Program-made: the position numbers and the translations under genes
The notes under the pieces: model-generated
What the model saw: the letters and a program-made list of their open reading frames with translations, nothing else
What the model was told of the DNA's origin: nothing
Databases searched by the model: none
DNA from: Parietaria judaica
Lineage: Eukaryota > Streptophyta > Magnoliopsida > Rosales > Urticaceae
NCBI GenBank assembly: GCA_954871525.1
Contig: OX940864.1
Coordinates: 614,001-678,000, forward strand
Length of the DNA stretch: 64,000 bases
Reading direction: 5' to 3'
In this document: positions 1-10,681 of the stretch, piece after piece
Position numbering within the stretch: position 1 is the first letter of the stretch
How the letters are laid out: the number at the start of each line of letters is the position of its first letter

Positions 1-318
1 GGCCGTCAGGATCCTAAACGAATTAGGACTAAATTGCCCTATAGAAACCCCTAAGTAAGAAAAATATTTTAGGATAAGCTCGGAAATAGGAAATCTAAGC
101 CCCCCGGATTCAAAGAACCTTTCGTATACACAAATCCACCCGTCTATATTTTGCTCGTCAGCATGTTCATCTGAACCCGGCAATCTGAGTGAGATAGACT
201 GCGGGATATTATATTTTACCCGGATCCTAGTAAGATCCTTAGGCTTTAGAACAGACTTAGGAGAGTCTGTAGCCAGAAACTCCGTTTGCCATTTATCAGT
301 TGCCTTTTTAGGACCCAT
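1..318 (-). CDS. Partial antisense ORF of a Ty3-gypsy (Tat-like) element, Transposase_28-like domain
   Basis: Read on the minus strand, an ATG at 318 opens 106 codons without a stop to the window edge, so the gene is 3'-incomplete here. The translation begins MGPKKATDKWQTEF. It contains YNIP followed by a short spacer and RLPGSDE, then a GW-CVYERFFESGGLRFP block and IGQFSPNSFRIL. This order resembles the plant putative gypsy-type transposon family (Pfam PF04195, Transposase_28); that match is from memory of the family. The ORF points away from a plus-strand LTR at 1112. Extra antisense ORFs between pol and the 3' LTR are known in Tat-lineage gypsy elements, and this arrangement fits. A minus-strand TATAAATA at 719-726 could drive it, leaving a leader of several hundred bases. 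Molecular function is unknown. Confidence 0.6.
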   Translation of the reverse strand, partial: MGPKKATDKWQTEFLATDSPKSVLKPKDLTRIRVKYNIPQSISLRLPGSDEHADEQNIDGWICVYERFFESGGLRFPISELILKYFSYLGVSIGQFSPNSFRILTA

Positions 319-1111
319 TTCCTGTCTAGAGAATCCTAAAAAAAAAAAAACCGAAAGATCTAGACAAGCACAAAAACCCACCAAAGCTACCCAAAAACCA
401 ACAAAAGAAACAAAAAAACAAATCCCATAAAAACTTCTTAGTAGACCCTCAGAAAACAAAAGATAATAATTAGAAGGAAACCAGAACCTAAACTTCCTAG
501 GAGTTCGATGAAGAAGACGAAGAAATGGACCTCGGAGCACCTTCGATGGCGGTTCGAAGTTTATATTTCTAAAAAACTTTTTTCTCTCTCTAAAATTCGA
601 AAATGATATTCGAATGCAAAACGTAATATATATAGAAGAGAGAGGGAGCAGTTACCTTTGATAAGACGTGGGCCGGATAGAAATGAAGAGACGTGCCCAT
701 AAATGCGAAACACTTGAGTATTTATACTCGAAAACCGTCGCTGATCCTACGATTAGGGTTTCCTCGAAAATCGCAACAAATCTCATCCTACGGTTGAGAT
801 CAGCGAGCTATCCGGCGACACGTCAGCATGACAGTTGTATCAGGAGAATGTGAAGGGTTTATTTTCTTCGAACTCCGCAAATGGGGACACGTGTCATAAC
901 TGTTCCCGCCCAAAATTTGAAGCGACAGTTACAGCTTCAAGGTCCTACTCGTCCATCGTATCTCGAAATTATCTAAAAATCCTGCCCGGAATATGTAGAT
1001 TTGTGGCAAAAGTCACAGATTTAATTAATTCTATCCGGTACGAATTTTACATGATTTCATCGAGTGTATACTATAAAATTTACTTCGTATTTTTTATAGT
1101 AGGGGGCTGAC
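319..1111. other. Non-coding interior of the gypsy element, between antisense ORF and LTR
   Basis: No convincing gene is seen here. The stretch holds an A-rich block at about 340-430, a GA-rich block near 635-650, a minus-strand TATA-like TATAAATA at 719-726, and a polypurine run (agggggctga, 1101-1110) directly before the LTR start. The short plus-strand ORFs are not supported by any recognisable domain. Confidence 0.5.
719..726 (-). promoter_or_regulatory. TATA box candidate for the antisense ORF
   Basis: TATAAATA on the minus strand, about 400 bp upstream of the ATG at 318. It is the best core-promoter match between the LTR and the antisense ORF; function is inferred from position only. 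Confidence 0.35.
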
Positions 1112-1967
1112 TGTTGATGTACAAATTCGTCATTATTTAATATGACATAAAGTACTAAAGTCGTGAATTAATTAAATCCACAAACAAAGATTGAAGGCTT
1201 CAAAAGAAATAATTCGATATTCACAAAAGCCCAATTGAGAAGTCCACTAAAGCTCTCAATCAGATAAAGCCCAACGGATACAAAGCCACTCAGCCCAAAA
1301 GGCCCAAAGGCCCAATATCTATCCGTCATCAACCCAGAAAGACGAGGGTATAATCGTCATACTCTCTACCCGGCCTCTCATTTCAAATCCAAGCGAAAGA
1401 CCAGGAGTACGAAGTCAAGTCTTCAACGGGTATAATTCAAACACGACGAAGAGAACGCAGTCGTGGGACACGTGTAGCAAGGCAAGCCATTCAACCCGTT
1501 CAGCTCGGAAAGACAACCCCACGATTCTTGGAAGTCCAACGGGAAGAATTGAAATCTATAAATATCAAGCTCAAGCCCAGATCAAAGGAGAGATACGCAT
1601 ACACCATCTTGAGAGAATACATCGAAAGCTCCTACTCGGCATTCTTGCTCACTTAGAGATTTTGTTGTATTCTTTGTTCCCTTTTTCATTCTTTTCTTTT
1701 ATTCTAGACGTAATTTGCTGCCTGTAGCCATCCGTCTATGCTATCTGTCGCAATAAACTAACAGAGGACGTAGTCAACTACCGCTTTGGGACGAACCTCT
1801 ATAAAAAACCACTTGTCTCATTTATATCGCTTATATCTATATACATATATCGAGAGTGAATCGAGAGCTCGCAACGTGAGAGATCGAATTCCACAATATC
1901 TTAATCCAACAAATATCATACACTCACAAGTCACACTGACTGTTTGAAGTGGGAAACCACGTCAACA
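1112..1967 (+). repeat. LTR of a Ty3-gypsy element (probably the 3' LTR)
   Basis: The segment starts TGTTGATGTACA and ends ACGTCAACA, so its ends form the short inverted repeat TGTTGA/TCAACA. A purine-rich tract (agggggctga) lies immediately before the start, as expected for a polypurine tract at a 3' LTR read on the plus strand. TATAAATA at 1557-1564 is a plausible LTR promoter. The partner LTR lies outside the window, so the element continues to the left. A related LTR head occurs at about 23896-23956. The boundaries rest on the terminal inverted motif, because no second copy is available for alignment. Confidence 0.65.
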
Positions 1968-2214
1968 ATAAAGGTGTTGCAAGTACATCGTAAACTCTAC
2001 TTCGATCACTCAGCTTTAATGGATAGAAAGCAATAAAACATATACATTAATAAATACTAGATGAACTCAATATAATTAATAAAACGACAGATAGATGAAC
2101 TGCAAAAGTGTACCAACATAGATAATAATAAATTAACGATAGATAGAGATGTATAATTTTATCTTGTCTTGCTTGGTTGGGATCAGTGGCGATGGTGGCA
2201 TCATGTGAAGGAAC
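1968..2214 (-). other. RLP1 3'-UTR exon and flanking AT-rich DNA
   Basis: Bases about 2160-2214 on the minus strand match the conserved downstream exon seen after RLP2 and RLP3: it starts gttccttcacatgatg and contains a Cys/Pro-codon-like CCAACCAAGCAAGAC stretch. They are therefore read as the 3'-UTR exon of RLP1. The rest, down to the gypsy LTR end at 1967, is AT-rich with no recognisable feature. Confidence 0.5.
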
Positions 2215-2332
2215 CTAACAATATATAGTACACTCATATTAAAATTTTAAAAAATATATATTTCAAACAATAATAACTTTATCAATGCATGTATATAATT
2301 TTATCCAATAATATTTGCGAGACAAGATTTAC
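2215..2332 (-). other. 3'-UTR intron of RLP1
   Basis: Three bases after the TAA stop at 2338-2336 the minus strand reads GAG|GTAAATCTTG. An acceptor TTAG|GTTCC follows 118 bp on. The same donor sequence sits a few bases after the stop in RLP2 (34313) and RLP3 (46573), each with a downstream acceptor followed by related sequence, so a conserved 3'-UTR intron is likely. Confidence 0.6.
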
Positions 2333-2335
2333 CTC

Positions 2336-4755
2336 TTAGCCTTTGATCATTCTCATCACTTTGGCGCGTTGAATTGCTGTTTTCACGTAGATCCAATCTC
2401 CAACATCATTAAAGAGCTTGAAATATGCATATCGAAAAGACTTCATGAAAATAAGAACACCACAAACTCCCCAAAATGCAGTTATGAAGCCTATCACCAT
2501 GCTTATGTAGAACCCTCTACCAGTAAGCTCGTCAGAATCCTCCTTGGCAGCTTGAGGAATCAAAAATGTCGTGACTGGACATTTATTTGGAAGCGGGTCT
2601 CCGCACAACTTGGTGTTTCCCCAAAAAGCATTCCCAAGGCTCTGGAGTTGAGTGCTTGTGGGAATTTTTCCCGACAAGTTGTTGTTTGATAAGTATAGCG
2701 TATTAAGACGATCAATCTGTGCGAGGCTTTGAGGAATTTCACCAATGAGACGGTTCTTCGAGAGATCAAGCGCATCTAAGGACTCCATACGACCAATATC
2801 AGTCGGAATTTTTCCACTTATATTGTTTCTTGATAAGTTTAGAGACACCAATCCAGAAAGTTCAGTTATTTCTCTTGGGATTTTTCCATTCAATTTATTG
2901 CTGGCAAGATCAATGGCTCTTACAAGAGCAAGATTTCTTTCGAATTCCACACTTACTCCTTTCCATACCAATCGCAACTTCTCGTCGTAGTGAACGGAAA
3001 CATGATCGATATAATATATTCCAGTGCTACTTATCTTCCAATCATCTCCTATCATTGCACGAAAATTGCTTATGCAGTTTGGGATATTTCCGGTGATATT
3101 GTTGAAAGACAAGTCCAATATTATGAGACTTGACAGCTTACATAGAGAATTCGGGATGGCTCCACTGAAACTATTTAATCTCAAACTGATAATGACAAGA
3201 TTTACTAAACTCTGCCCTAACCATACAGGAATTGTTCCAGATAGTTTATTATCTGCCAAATCAAAGATTCTCAGATTTGTAAGGTACTTTAAGGTTGTAG
3301 GAAACTCTCCCGAAAACGCATTCTTGTTTAAATTCAATGATTGGATGTTATTCAGAGAGCCCATGGACAAAGGGACTTTTCCAGACAAGCTATTATTTGA
3401 CAAGATAAGAACTCTTAAGGAGCTGAAAGACGACCAACAATCAAAAAGTTGCCCAGACAATTTGTTGTTGGAAATGTCAAGAAGTTTCAAGCGAATTCCG
3501 CTATCGATGTTACAAGACAGATTTAACTTTGAAAATCTATTTTGAAACAAATTTACATAACGAAACTGGGTGAAAAATGATGGTACCGGACCTTCTAACT
3601 TGTTCGAGTTCAGATCAATAGAGTTGGCAACTTGTAGCGAATTATTATAATTTTCAATTTGTCCAGAGATTTGATTGTGAGAAAGATCTATGAGGTCAAC
3701 TGCAGAAGAAACATACCAGAACCAAGTGGGAATAGAATCTGAAATTCCGGAATTTGAAAGATTAAGAAGAAGAAAGTTAGTCTGTGTTTGAAGCCATTTT
3801 GGAAAGCGAGGGCCCACCTTGCACGACCCGAGAGCTATAATGCTTAATCTAAATGGGGGAATCCAATTAGGATGGAACTTCAAACACAACGAATTAGAAG
3901 ACAAATCTAAATATTCTAACTTGGAAAGATTTGTAAAGTGAGCCTCAGTGAGTTGACCTTCAAAAAGGTTTTCAGAAATGTCAAGTTGTTGTAGAAGGTT
4001 CAATCGGGCATACTTTCGGAGAGATGACCGTGAAGTTTATTTGATGTTACACTTAGATATCTCAGGGAACTTAAGTTCCATACAGATCTTGGAAGCTCGC
4101 CTTCAAGCATGTTGTTATGAAGATCAAGGCTATCAAGCTCACTCATGTTCCCAAAAATATCTGGAATTAAGTTGTGTAATTGATTATCCATGAGGTTGAG
4201 TAGCTTCAAGGAAGCGAGCTTTCTGAAAGCTTCAGGAATCGAGCCATGTAGCTCGTTAGTTGACAAGTAGAGGGTCTCCAGTCTCGAGAGATTTCCAAGC
4301 TCAGCCGGAATTCTCCCGCTAAAATGAGTGTCGTAGAGTTTGAGTACTCTCAAATGGGAGAGTGTGCCGATGGAACTTGGGATTTCGCTTCCTCTAAAGT
4401 TCACAAAGCTTAAACTCAGGGAGGTAAGGTGTCTCAACTCAAATAACGAGGGACTGAGCTTACCTTCTAAACCTGATGAATCGACGAGAAGGCTCACCAC
4501 ATGTCCGGACTTGTTTGAGCAGCGAACACCGAGCCAACTGCAGCAGTCCCTCTTGTTGTCTTCACTCCCCCAAGAAGAAAGGAGATGTTCAGTGTTCTCC
4601 CTTGTGCGAAGGCCACGCTTGAAGCTCAGCAAAGCCCGCTTCTCCGCGTCGATGCACAACTCGGAAGTGTTTCGTCCAGAGCCCCGGCATGTGAAGCAGA
4701 AAATAGTCACAACGAACACCACAGAAAGAGGCGACCATTTAGGACGAGAGTGCAT
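2336..4755 (-). pseudogene. RLP1: LRR receptor-like protein with a single frameshift
   Basis: Encodes an EIX/Cf-type LRR receptor-like protein without kinase. From the chosen ATG at 4755 (MHSRPKWSP) there is a hydrophobic signal peptide, an LRRNT with CIDAEKRALLSFKR and DCCSWLGVRC, and plant LRRs of the LxxLxxLxLSxNxLxGxIP type. A non-LRR island follows (around 2940-3030), then more LRRs, an acidic juxtamembrane stretch (EDSDE), one membrane span (GFITAFWGVCGVLIF) and a roughly 35-residue basic tail ending MRMIKG. The frame breaks at about 4006-4010: the upstream frame stops after SESMPD, while the downstream frame resumes with NLLQQLDISENLF, consistent with loss of one base. The longer start at 4818 is rejected because a TATA box lies at 4800-4807 and the fragment at 54918 starts at the equivalent Met. 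The lesion is either a young pseudogene mutation or a sequence error. Confidence 0.85.
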
Positions 4756-4799
4756 GTTTTTGTATTTATTGTATGTGAAGGAAAGGGCATTACTATTAG

Positions 4800-4807
4800 T
4801 ATTTATA
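4800..4807 (-). promoter_or_regulatory. TATA box of RLP1
   Basis: TATAAATA on the minus strand, 45 bp upstream of the chosen ATG at 4755. It implies a short leader and excludes the in-frame ATG at 4818. The MULE end at 4841 lies only about 34 bp further upstream, so all distal promoter sequence is now transposon. Confidence 0.5.
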
Positions 4808-5000
4808 GTGGAAGGCATTTAATTTAATCATTTAATTAATGGGTAATTTAGTAAAACCCTCAATTAAAATCAAACTATTTAAAAGGGTACTCAAATGTTT
4901 GCTATAATTAAAGAAAACCTCAATTGGGCTTTTTAGGACAAATATACCCCCTCTTTTCTTTTACTCACGTTCGAAGACGAAGCCAAGCCTTGTTCGACTC

Positions 5001-5535
5001 TTCTTCCGCCATTGTTGCTCGCTCCCCTTCAACGACACCGTGCTGGTCGGCGGCGAGCCACGGTTCTCCTCCTCGAACTACCTCGCCGATCATCTTCTCC
5101 AGGTTCGTTTTCATTGATTTTGAGGATTCGCCGAGAAAATTCATTGGCGTTGTTTGGCTGCCGAGAAAATTCACCGAGAAAATTCGTTTTCATTGATTTT
5201 GAATCTTCTCTGTGATATCGAACCAGAACTGGGGAAAATTCACCGGTTCGCGCCGTGTTCTCTTCTTCCGCCATTGTTGCTCGCTCCCCTTCAACGACGC
5301 CGTGCTGGTCGGCGGCGAGCCACGGTTCTCCTCCTCGAACTACCTCGCCGATCATCTTCTCCAGGTTCGTTTTCATTGATTTTGAGGATTCGCCGAGAAA
5401 ATTCATTGGCGCTGTTTGGCTGCCGAGAAAATTCACCGAGAAAATTCGTTTTCATTGATTTTGAATCTTCTCTGTGATATCGAACCAGAACTGGGGAAAA
5501 TTCACCGAGAAAATACACCGGTTCGCGCCGTGTTC
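5001..5535 (+). repeat. Tandem duplication, about 262-bp unit, two copies
   Basis: A segment beginning ttcttccgccattgttgctc at 5001 recurs at 5263 almost unchanged, giving a period of 262 bp. Each copy contains shorter internal repeats of gagaaaattc and ttttcattgattttga. The copies end with gttcgcgccgtgttc. Reading frames through it reflect the repetition and show no recognisable domain. Confidence 0.85.
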
Positions 5536-6059
5536 CAGGATCGGAGTACACAGGTAATTCCTGCTCCTTTCTCATCCTTGTTACACAAAGTCGATCGAAG
5601 CTTATACTCATTGATTCTCGTTTCGAATCGATGGTTTTCTCTGGTTAGTAAGTGGGTTCGATTCCTAGGGCTTTCATCGTCTTCAATCGCTTATGGCTAG
5701 AGATAGGTTTGTTTGGAATTGAAGCTCTAATGATTGTGGGAAGCTAGACTTCACGAGGCTCAATAGTTTTCTCAACAGGATTGTTTTTCACCGATTTTCC
5801 TGAGTTTCATCGATGTCGGAAAAGAGCAGGAGTGAGAGCTTGAAGTGCATGGAAGTGGAACGACGCTATACAGTGAGAAGATTAATGAATCTACTCAATT
5901 ATAATCACTGAAGATTCTTGTATATTTATTTTATTTGAATACCCAAATCGAAGATCGACAATGTCGATGTGTTTGTCTTCGTCCTCGACCGGATTTTGGA
6001 GCGCTCCGCTTTTCGCACAGCTTTCCTTCCACCGCTGTTATTTAACAAAAATATTATTA

Positions 6060-8100
6060 AAAGTGTAACTGAAGTTACACTTACGTAACTGGAGTTACAC
6101 ACAACGTTATTAAAAGTGTATTTATTATGTAATCAAATTTCAATATATCTCTTCAAAATAATAATTTAGTGCTTTTTCTCTATTGGAATTAATTTGGAAG
6201 TATTAAAACATTTTTTGTAACTGAAGTTACATAAGTGTAACTGAAGTTAATCTTTACACTTACGTAACTGGAGTTACATAAGTGTAACTAGAGTTACACT
6301 TACGTAACTGGAGTTACACTTTCGTAATTGGAGTTACACTTTTGTAACTGGAGTTACAATTTCGTAATTCTAGTCGTATATAATTACACTTATGATACAT
6401 ATTAAGAGATTCTACATAAGAAATGGTGCAAGTTTGTAAGTCAGAGAAACGGTGTGTTTTCGCTCTTTTAGCGATAAAACACAACGATATTAAAAGTGTA
6501 TTTATTATGAAATCAAATTTCAATATATCTCTTGAAATATTAATTTAGTGCTTTTTCTCTATTGGAATTAATTTGGAAGTATTAAAACAATTTTTGTAAC
6601 TGAAGTTACATAAGTGTAACTGAAGTTACACTTACGTAACTGGAGTTACACTTACGTAACTGGAGTTACACTTTCGTAACTGGAGTTACAATTTCGTAAT
6701 TCTAGTCATATATAATTACACTTATGTTACATATTAAGAGATTCTACATAAGAAATGGTGCAAGTTTGTAAGTCAGAGAAACGGTGTGTTTTCGCTCTTT
6801 TAGCGATAAAACACAACGATATTAAAAGTGTATTTATTATGGAATCAAATTTCAATATATCTCTTCAAAACAATAATTTAGTGCTTTTTCTTCAGGGCCC
6901 TTTTCTTTATTGGAAATTTGGAATTAATTTGGAAGTATTAAAACAATTTTTGTAACTAAAGTTACACTTATGTAACTGAAGTTACATAAGTGTAACTGAA
7001 GTTACACTTACGTAACTGGAGTTACACTTTCGTAACTGGAGTTACACTTATGTAACTGGAGTTACATTTTTGTAACTGGAGTTACACTTTCGTAACTGGA
7101 GTTACACTTATGTAACTGGAGTTACACTTTCGTAACTGGAGTTACACTTTTGTAACTGGAGTTACAATTTCGTAATTCTAGTCATATATAATTACACTTA
7201 TGTTACATATTAAGAGATTCTACGTAACTGGAGTTACACTTTCGTAACTGGAGTTACATTTTTGTAACTGGAGTTACAATTTCGTAACTGGAGTTACACT
7301 TACGTAACTGGAGTTACACTTATGTAACTGGAGTTACACTTTCGTAACTGGAGTTACACTTTCGTAACTGGAGTTACACTTATGTAACTGGAGTTACACT
7401 TTCGTAACTGGAGTTACACTTTTGTAACTGGAGTTACAATTTCGTAATTCTAGTCATATATAATTACACTTATGTTACATATTAAGAGAGTCTACGTAAC
7501 TGGAGTTACACTTATGTAACTGGAGTTACACTTTCGTAACTGGAGTTACACTTATGTAACTGGAGTTACACTTTCGTAACTGGAGTTACACTTACGTAAC
7601 TGGAGTTACATTTTCGTAACTGGAGTTACACTTACGTAACTGGAGTTACACTTTCGTAACTGGAGTTACAATTTCGTAATTCTAGTCATATATAATTACA
7701 CTTATGTTACATATTAAGAGATTCTACATAATTCTAGTCATATATGGTTACACTTATGTTACATATAATTATATTAATTGAGTCTCCATCTAATAGTATG
7801 TAGCAATAATTTCACGTAATTGGAGTTACAAAAAAGAATTTAAATTCAATATTTTCGAATAATAGTGACATATAATTATGTAATAGTATGACTACAATTA
7901 TGTAATTGTAGTTACATTACCGTAATTTCACATATGTACTTACACTTGTAATTATATCTGTAATAAGAGTTACACAACGTAACTACGAGTTAAACTTTTG
8001 TCGTTAGAAAACACCCATGTAACTGATATGTAACTGAAGTTACAATTGTGTAACTGGAGTTACACTTTCGTAATTCTAGAGTTACACTTATGTAACATTA
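6060..8100. repeat. GTAACT-GG-AGTTAC minisatellite array (20-bp unit)
   Basis: Dozens of copies of a 20-bp unit (cttacgtaactggagttaca with T/A and C/T variants) lie head to tail. Each unit contains GTAACT and AGTTAC, which are reverse complements separated by two bases, so every unit is a near-perfect palindrome. A longer order is superimposed: a block starting atttcgtaattctagtc and ending attaagagattctac recurs near 6359, 6691, 7169, 7439 and 7677. A block around ctttttctctattggaatt recurs near 6171, 6549 and 6889. It lies inside MULE-A. Confidence 0.9.
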
Positions 8101-8239
8101 ATTCTGCATGCTTCTGTTTAAACACATCTAACTTGAAAAGTAAAGGTAATAGTCATAAGAGTTTAAAAGGAATAAAAAATAAAGGAGACAAATTGGTCAA
8201 AGACCATGTGTTCGAACATGTCAATGAATAAAAACTAAG

Positions 8240-9798
8240 TCACACGTTATCTTTCTTCGGACCCCTTGTTGTAACTTTTCTCTTAAATGTCTTCAAAGAC
8301 GCCTTTTGAACCTTTTCAGCTTCTTCCTACAAATACACGAGGTATGTAAGTTACTAAACTGACATAAAGTAAATAGAATTACAGATACGTAACTCCAGTT
8401 ACACTTGTGTAACAGAAATTACAACCAGAAATTAAAATTAAAATTGATCACAAGTGTTACCTTTTCAAGCATTTGTGTAATGCCAAGGCTGAAACTAGGA
8501 GGCTCAATAGTTTTCTCAATAGGATTGTTATTCACCTATAAATGTAATTACAAACAAAATATTAAACTAAATATGATTAAAGTAAATATGATTACAATAT
8601 AAGATGACAAGTACCTTCATAGCCCTTGTAATAACAGCTTGAAGGAATCTGGAATCACTATTCATCTGAAACTTATCCAAACAATCTGCAACTAAAGTTA
8701 CAGTTATGTAACTACAGTTACATAATTGTAACTGTAATTATGTAACTGTAGTTACATAATAGTTACATTATTGTAACTACAGTTACAAACAATTATGTAA
8801 CTACAGTTACAATTATGTAACTACAATTATATAAATGTAACTGTAGTTACATTATTGTAACTACAGTTACAATTATGTAACTACAGTTACAATTATGTAA
8901 CTGTAGTTACAATAATGTAACTACAGTTACATTTATATAATTGTAGTTACATAACTGTAATAACGCTTATACTTATATGTGAGTTATACAACGTAATTGG
9001 ATTTACCTTTATTCTATCTTTCTCGTTTGATGCGTGTTTGGATTTGGACATCGGGATAGAGGACGAAGCCTTCTCGGAATCGCCATGTGTTTTTTATTTC
9101 CTACCTAAAAGAAATTAAATGAAACATAATAAGCAAGATTATGAATCGAATTATATTCACAAACATAAATTGAATGCTGTAAACAGTTTACCAAATAAAA
9201 CAATGTCCCGCTAAAAGAATCGGATTATAACTAAAGAAAAGGCCGAAAAAAATACAATAAGATGCTGAAATTGCAAGCATCTTATAAAAAGGTACTGAAG
9301 TTACCATTAGAAATCAAAATTAGCTCTAAAGTTACAATTAGAGCTTGATAATAGTGGTACTGCAATTACCATCAGAGATTCTAGTTATAATATGGTACTG
9401 ATTTTGATACTAAAGTTAACACGTTAATCTCAAAATTCCCGCAGCCGATAAAAGAAGACAAACTCGCCTTTGAAAAGGAAATAAGAAACAAATTATAAAG
9501 GGATATAGTTACCTGCCGATTTGCGCCTGTTGAGCTTATTCCTGCACAATTTCACGTAAAATTTTATCGGTCAAAATAGAAAAAGGAAACTTAGTACAGA
9601 AAAGGAAGCCAATGATGGCAATCTGCTCGAGCCCGACATTCCCGCGACTCGACCGACACACTATCTGATTCTATACCCCAGGAACATTGCTCTAGAAATA
9701 TACCTTTGGTTCGGAGGAGCGTCGCGCTTCAGAATGTTGCCTGAATTTGTGGCCGCTCCCTGCGACTGAGCCGCACTTGTTGCCCCGGTTTCTAGCAT
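8240..9798 (-). pseudogene. Spliced gene remnant inside MULE-A (possibly N-terminal part of a transposon ULP-like protein)
   Basis: Minus-strand exon candidates with matching phases are visible. 9798-9704 starts with ATG (MLETGATSAAQSQG). 9541-9513 follows in phase. After a gap come 8685-8615 (CLDKFQMNSDSRFLQ), 8535-8461 (containing EPPSFSLGITQMLEK) and 8326-8240 (EEAEKVQKASLKTFKR...KDNV then TGA). Each has GT donor and AG acceptor borders and the last three join in frame. The PSFSLG-TQ motif is one I associate with transposon-borne plant ULP-like proteins; this is recollection, not a search. No protease domain is present. The second minisatellite lies in the intron between the early and late exons. 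The 9000-9110 segment looks coding but contains stops. Confidence 0.4.
8690..8970. repeat. Second palindromic array (GTAACTACAGTTAC / GTAACTGTAGTTAC)
   Basis: A run of perfect inverted units: GTAACTACAGTTAC and its reverse complement GTAACTGTAGTTAC alternate with short AATTAT spacers. The unit is related to the larger array at 6060-8100 but has a different central dinucleotide and mixed orientation. It sits in a predicted intron of the MULE-A gene remnant. Confidence 0.85.
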
Positions 9799-10475
9799 CC
9801 TTACACTGTATATCTAAAGAAGTAAACATATAAATATTACAGATCAGACAAACTTTCAAATCTGATTAACAATGGCACACTAATTGATCAAGTCTTAGGG
9901 TACAATTTGCACACAAAAATCCCTAATCTGGAAACGATTTTAAGAAAGCCACTACGTACAGAAAAACACGCCAAAGAGTCTCAATAAAACATGTGATTAC
10001 CGAAAATTCAAAAACAACAATGAAAGATGTTGATTACCTCTGAGATTCAACGGAGATGAGATTGTCGGAGCGTCGATTGGCGATTCAAGGACGATCAGAG
10101 AAGATGACAGAAGCTCGGAATTGCAGAGAGGAGAGAAGCTCGAGATTGCAGAGTGAGAAGAATCGCGATTTGCAGAGGAGAGGAGAGCTCGTGGATTAGG
10201 GCTCGAATCAAACGTTGCTAGTGAAGGAGCTCGCGATTTGCAGAGTTAGGGCTCGCGATTTGCAGAGTTAGGGCTCGAGGAGAAAACGCAGAGGAGAGCT
10301 CGAGATAGAACGCAGAGTTAGGGCACGAGAGGAGAGCTCGAGGGAGAAAAGTGATTTGAGGGTAATTAGGGAAAACAAAGTATAAAATGAGTATAATTTA
10401 GATTATTTAAACCTTGAGGACTTTTTTAAATAGTTTCATTTTATTGAGGCTTTTGCTAAATCTCCCTTAATTAAT

Positions 10476-10681
10476 TTGTGTATTGTAAATTATTATTTGT
10501 TTTCTTGTATATATTCGGTGGATTATAATATATTCTCTCACTTCAATTTATGAAGCTAATAAAATGAATGATTTAGAATGACCAGATTAGTTTGGGATAT
10601 TTGCGATAAATGTATCACGAAGCACTCAAAAAATTTGTGACATATATTATATAACAAAAAAAAAAGTTCGAAAAACATTGT
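10476..10681. other. Short AT-rich spacer between MULE-A and the outer LTR element
   Basis: About 200 bp of AT-rich DNA between the MULE TSD and the LTR at 10682, ending with the TSD copy ATTGT (10677-10681). No gene is seen. Confidence 0.6.

Larger units (their letters stand above)
4841..10466. mobile_element. MULE-A, 5.6-kb Mutator-like element
   Basis: Both ends share a long imperfect terminal inverted repeat. The left end begins GGGTAATTTAGTAAAACCCT; the right end, reverse-complemented, begins GGGAGATTTAGCAAAAGCCT. Similarity continues over 70 bp or more (CAATTAAAATCAAACTATTTAAAA versus CAATAAAATGAAACTATTTAAAA, as shared blocks). It is flanked by a perfect 9-bp TSD, TTAATTAAT (4832-4840 and 10467-10475), the size typical of Mutator-like elements. 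No MURA transposase was found, so it is non-autonomous. Inside are a 262-bp tandem duplication, the GTAACT minisatellites, and minus-strand exons of a decayed gene. The 5'-like GA/CT-rich block at 10080-10350 resembles a transcribed leader. Confidence 0.85.

Noticed and set aside
4756..4818. In-frame upstream ATG of RLP1
   Set aside because: It lies upstream of the TATA box at 4800-4807, and the homologous fragment at 54918 starts at the internal Met.
5012..5611. Several 60-135-codon frames on both strands of the MULE-A duplication
   Set aside because: They arise from a tandem repeat, repeat the same peptide, and have no domain or splice support.
6060..8100. CRISPR-like array
   Set aside because: The 20-bp units are contiguous without unique spacers, in a plant genome; it is a minisatellite.
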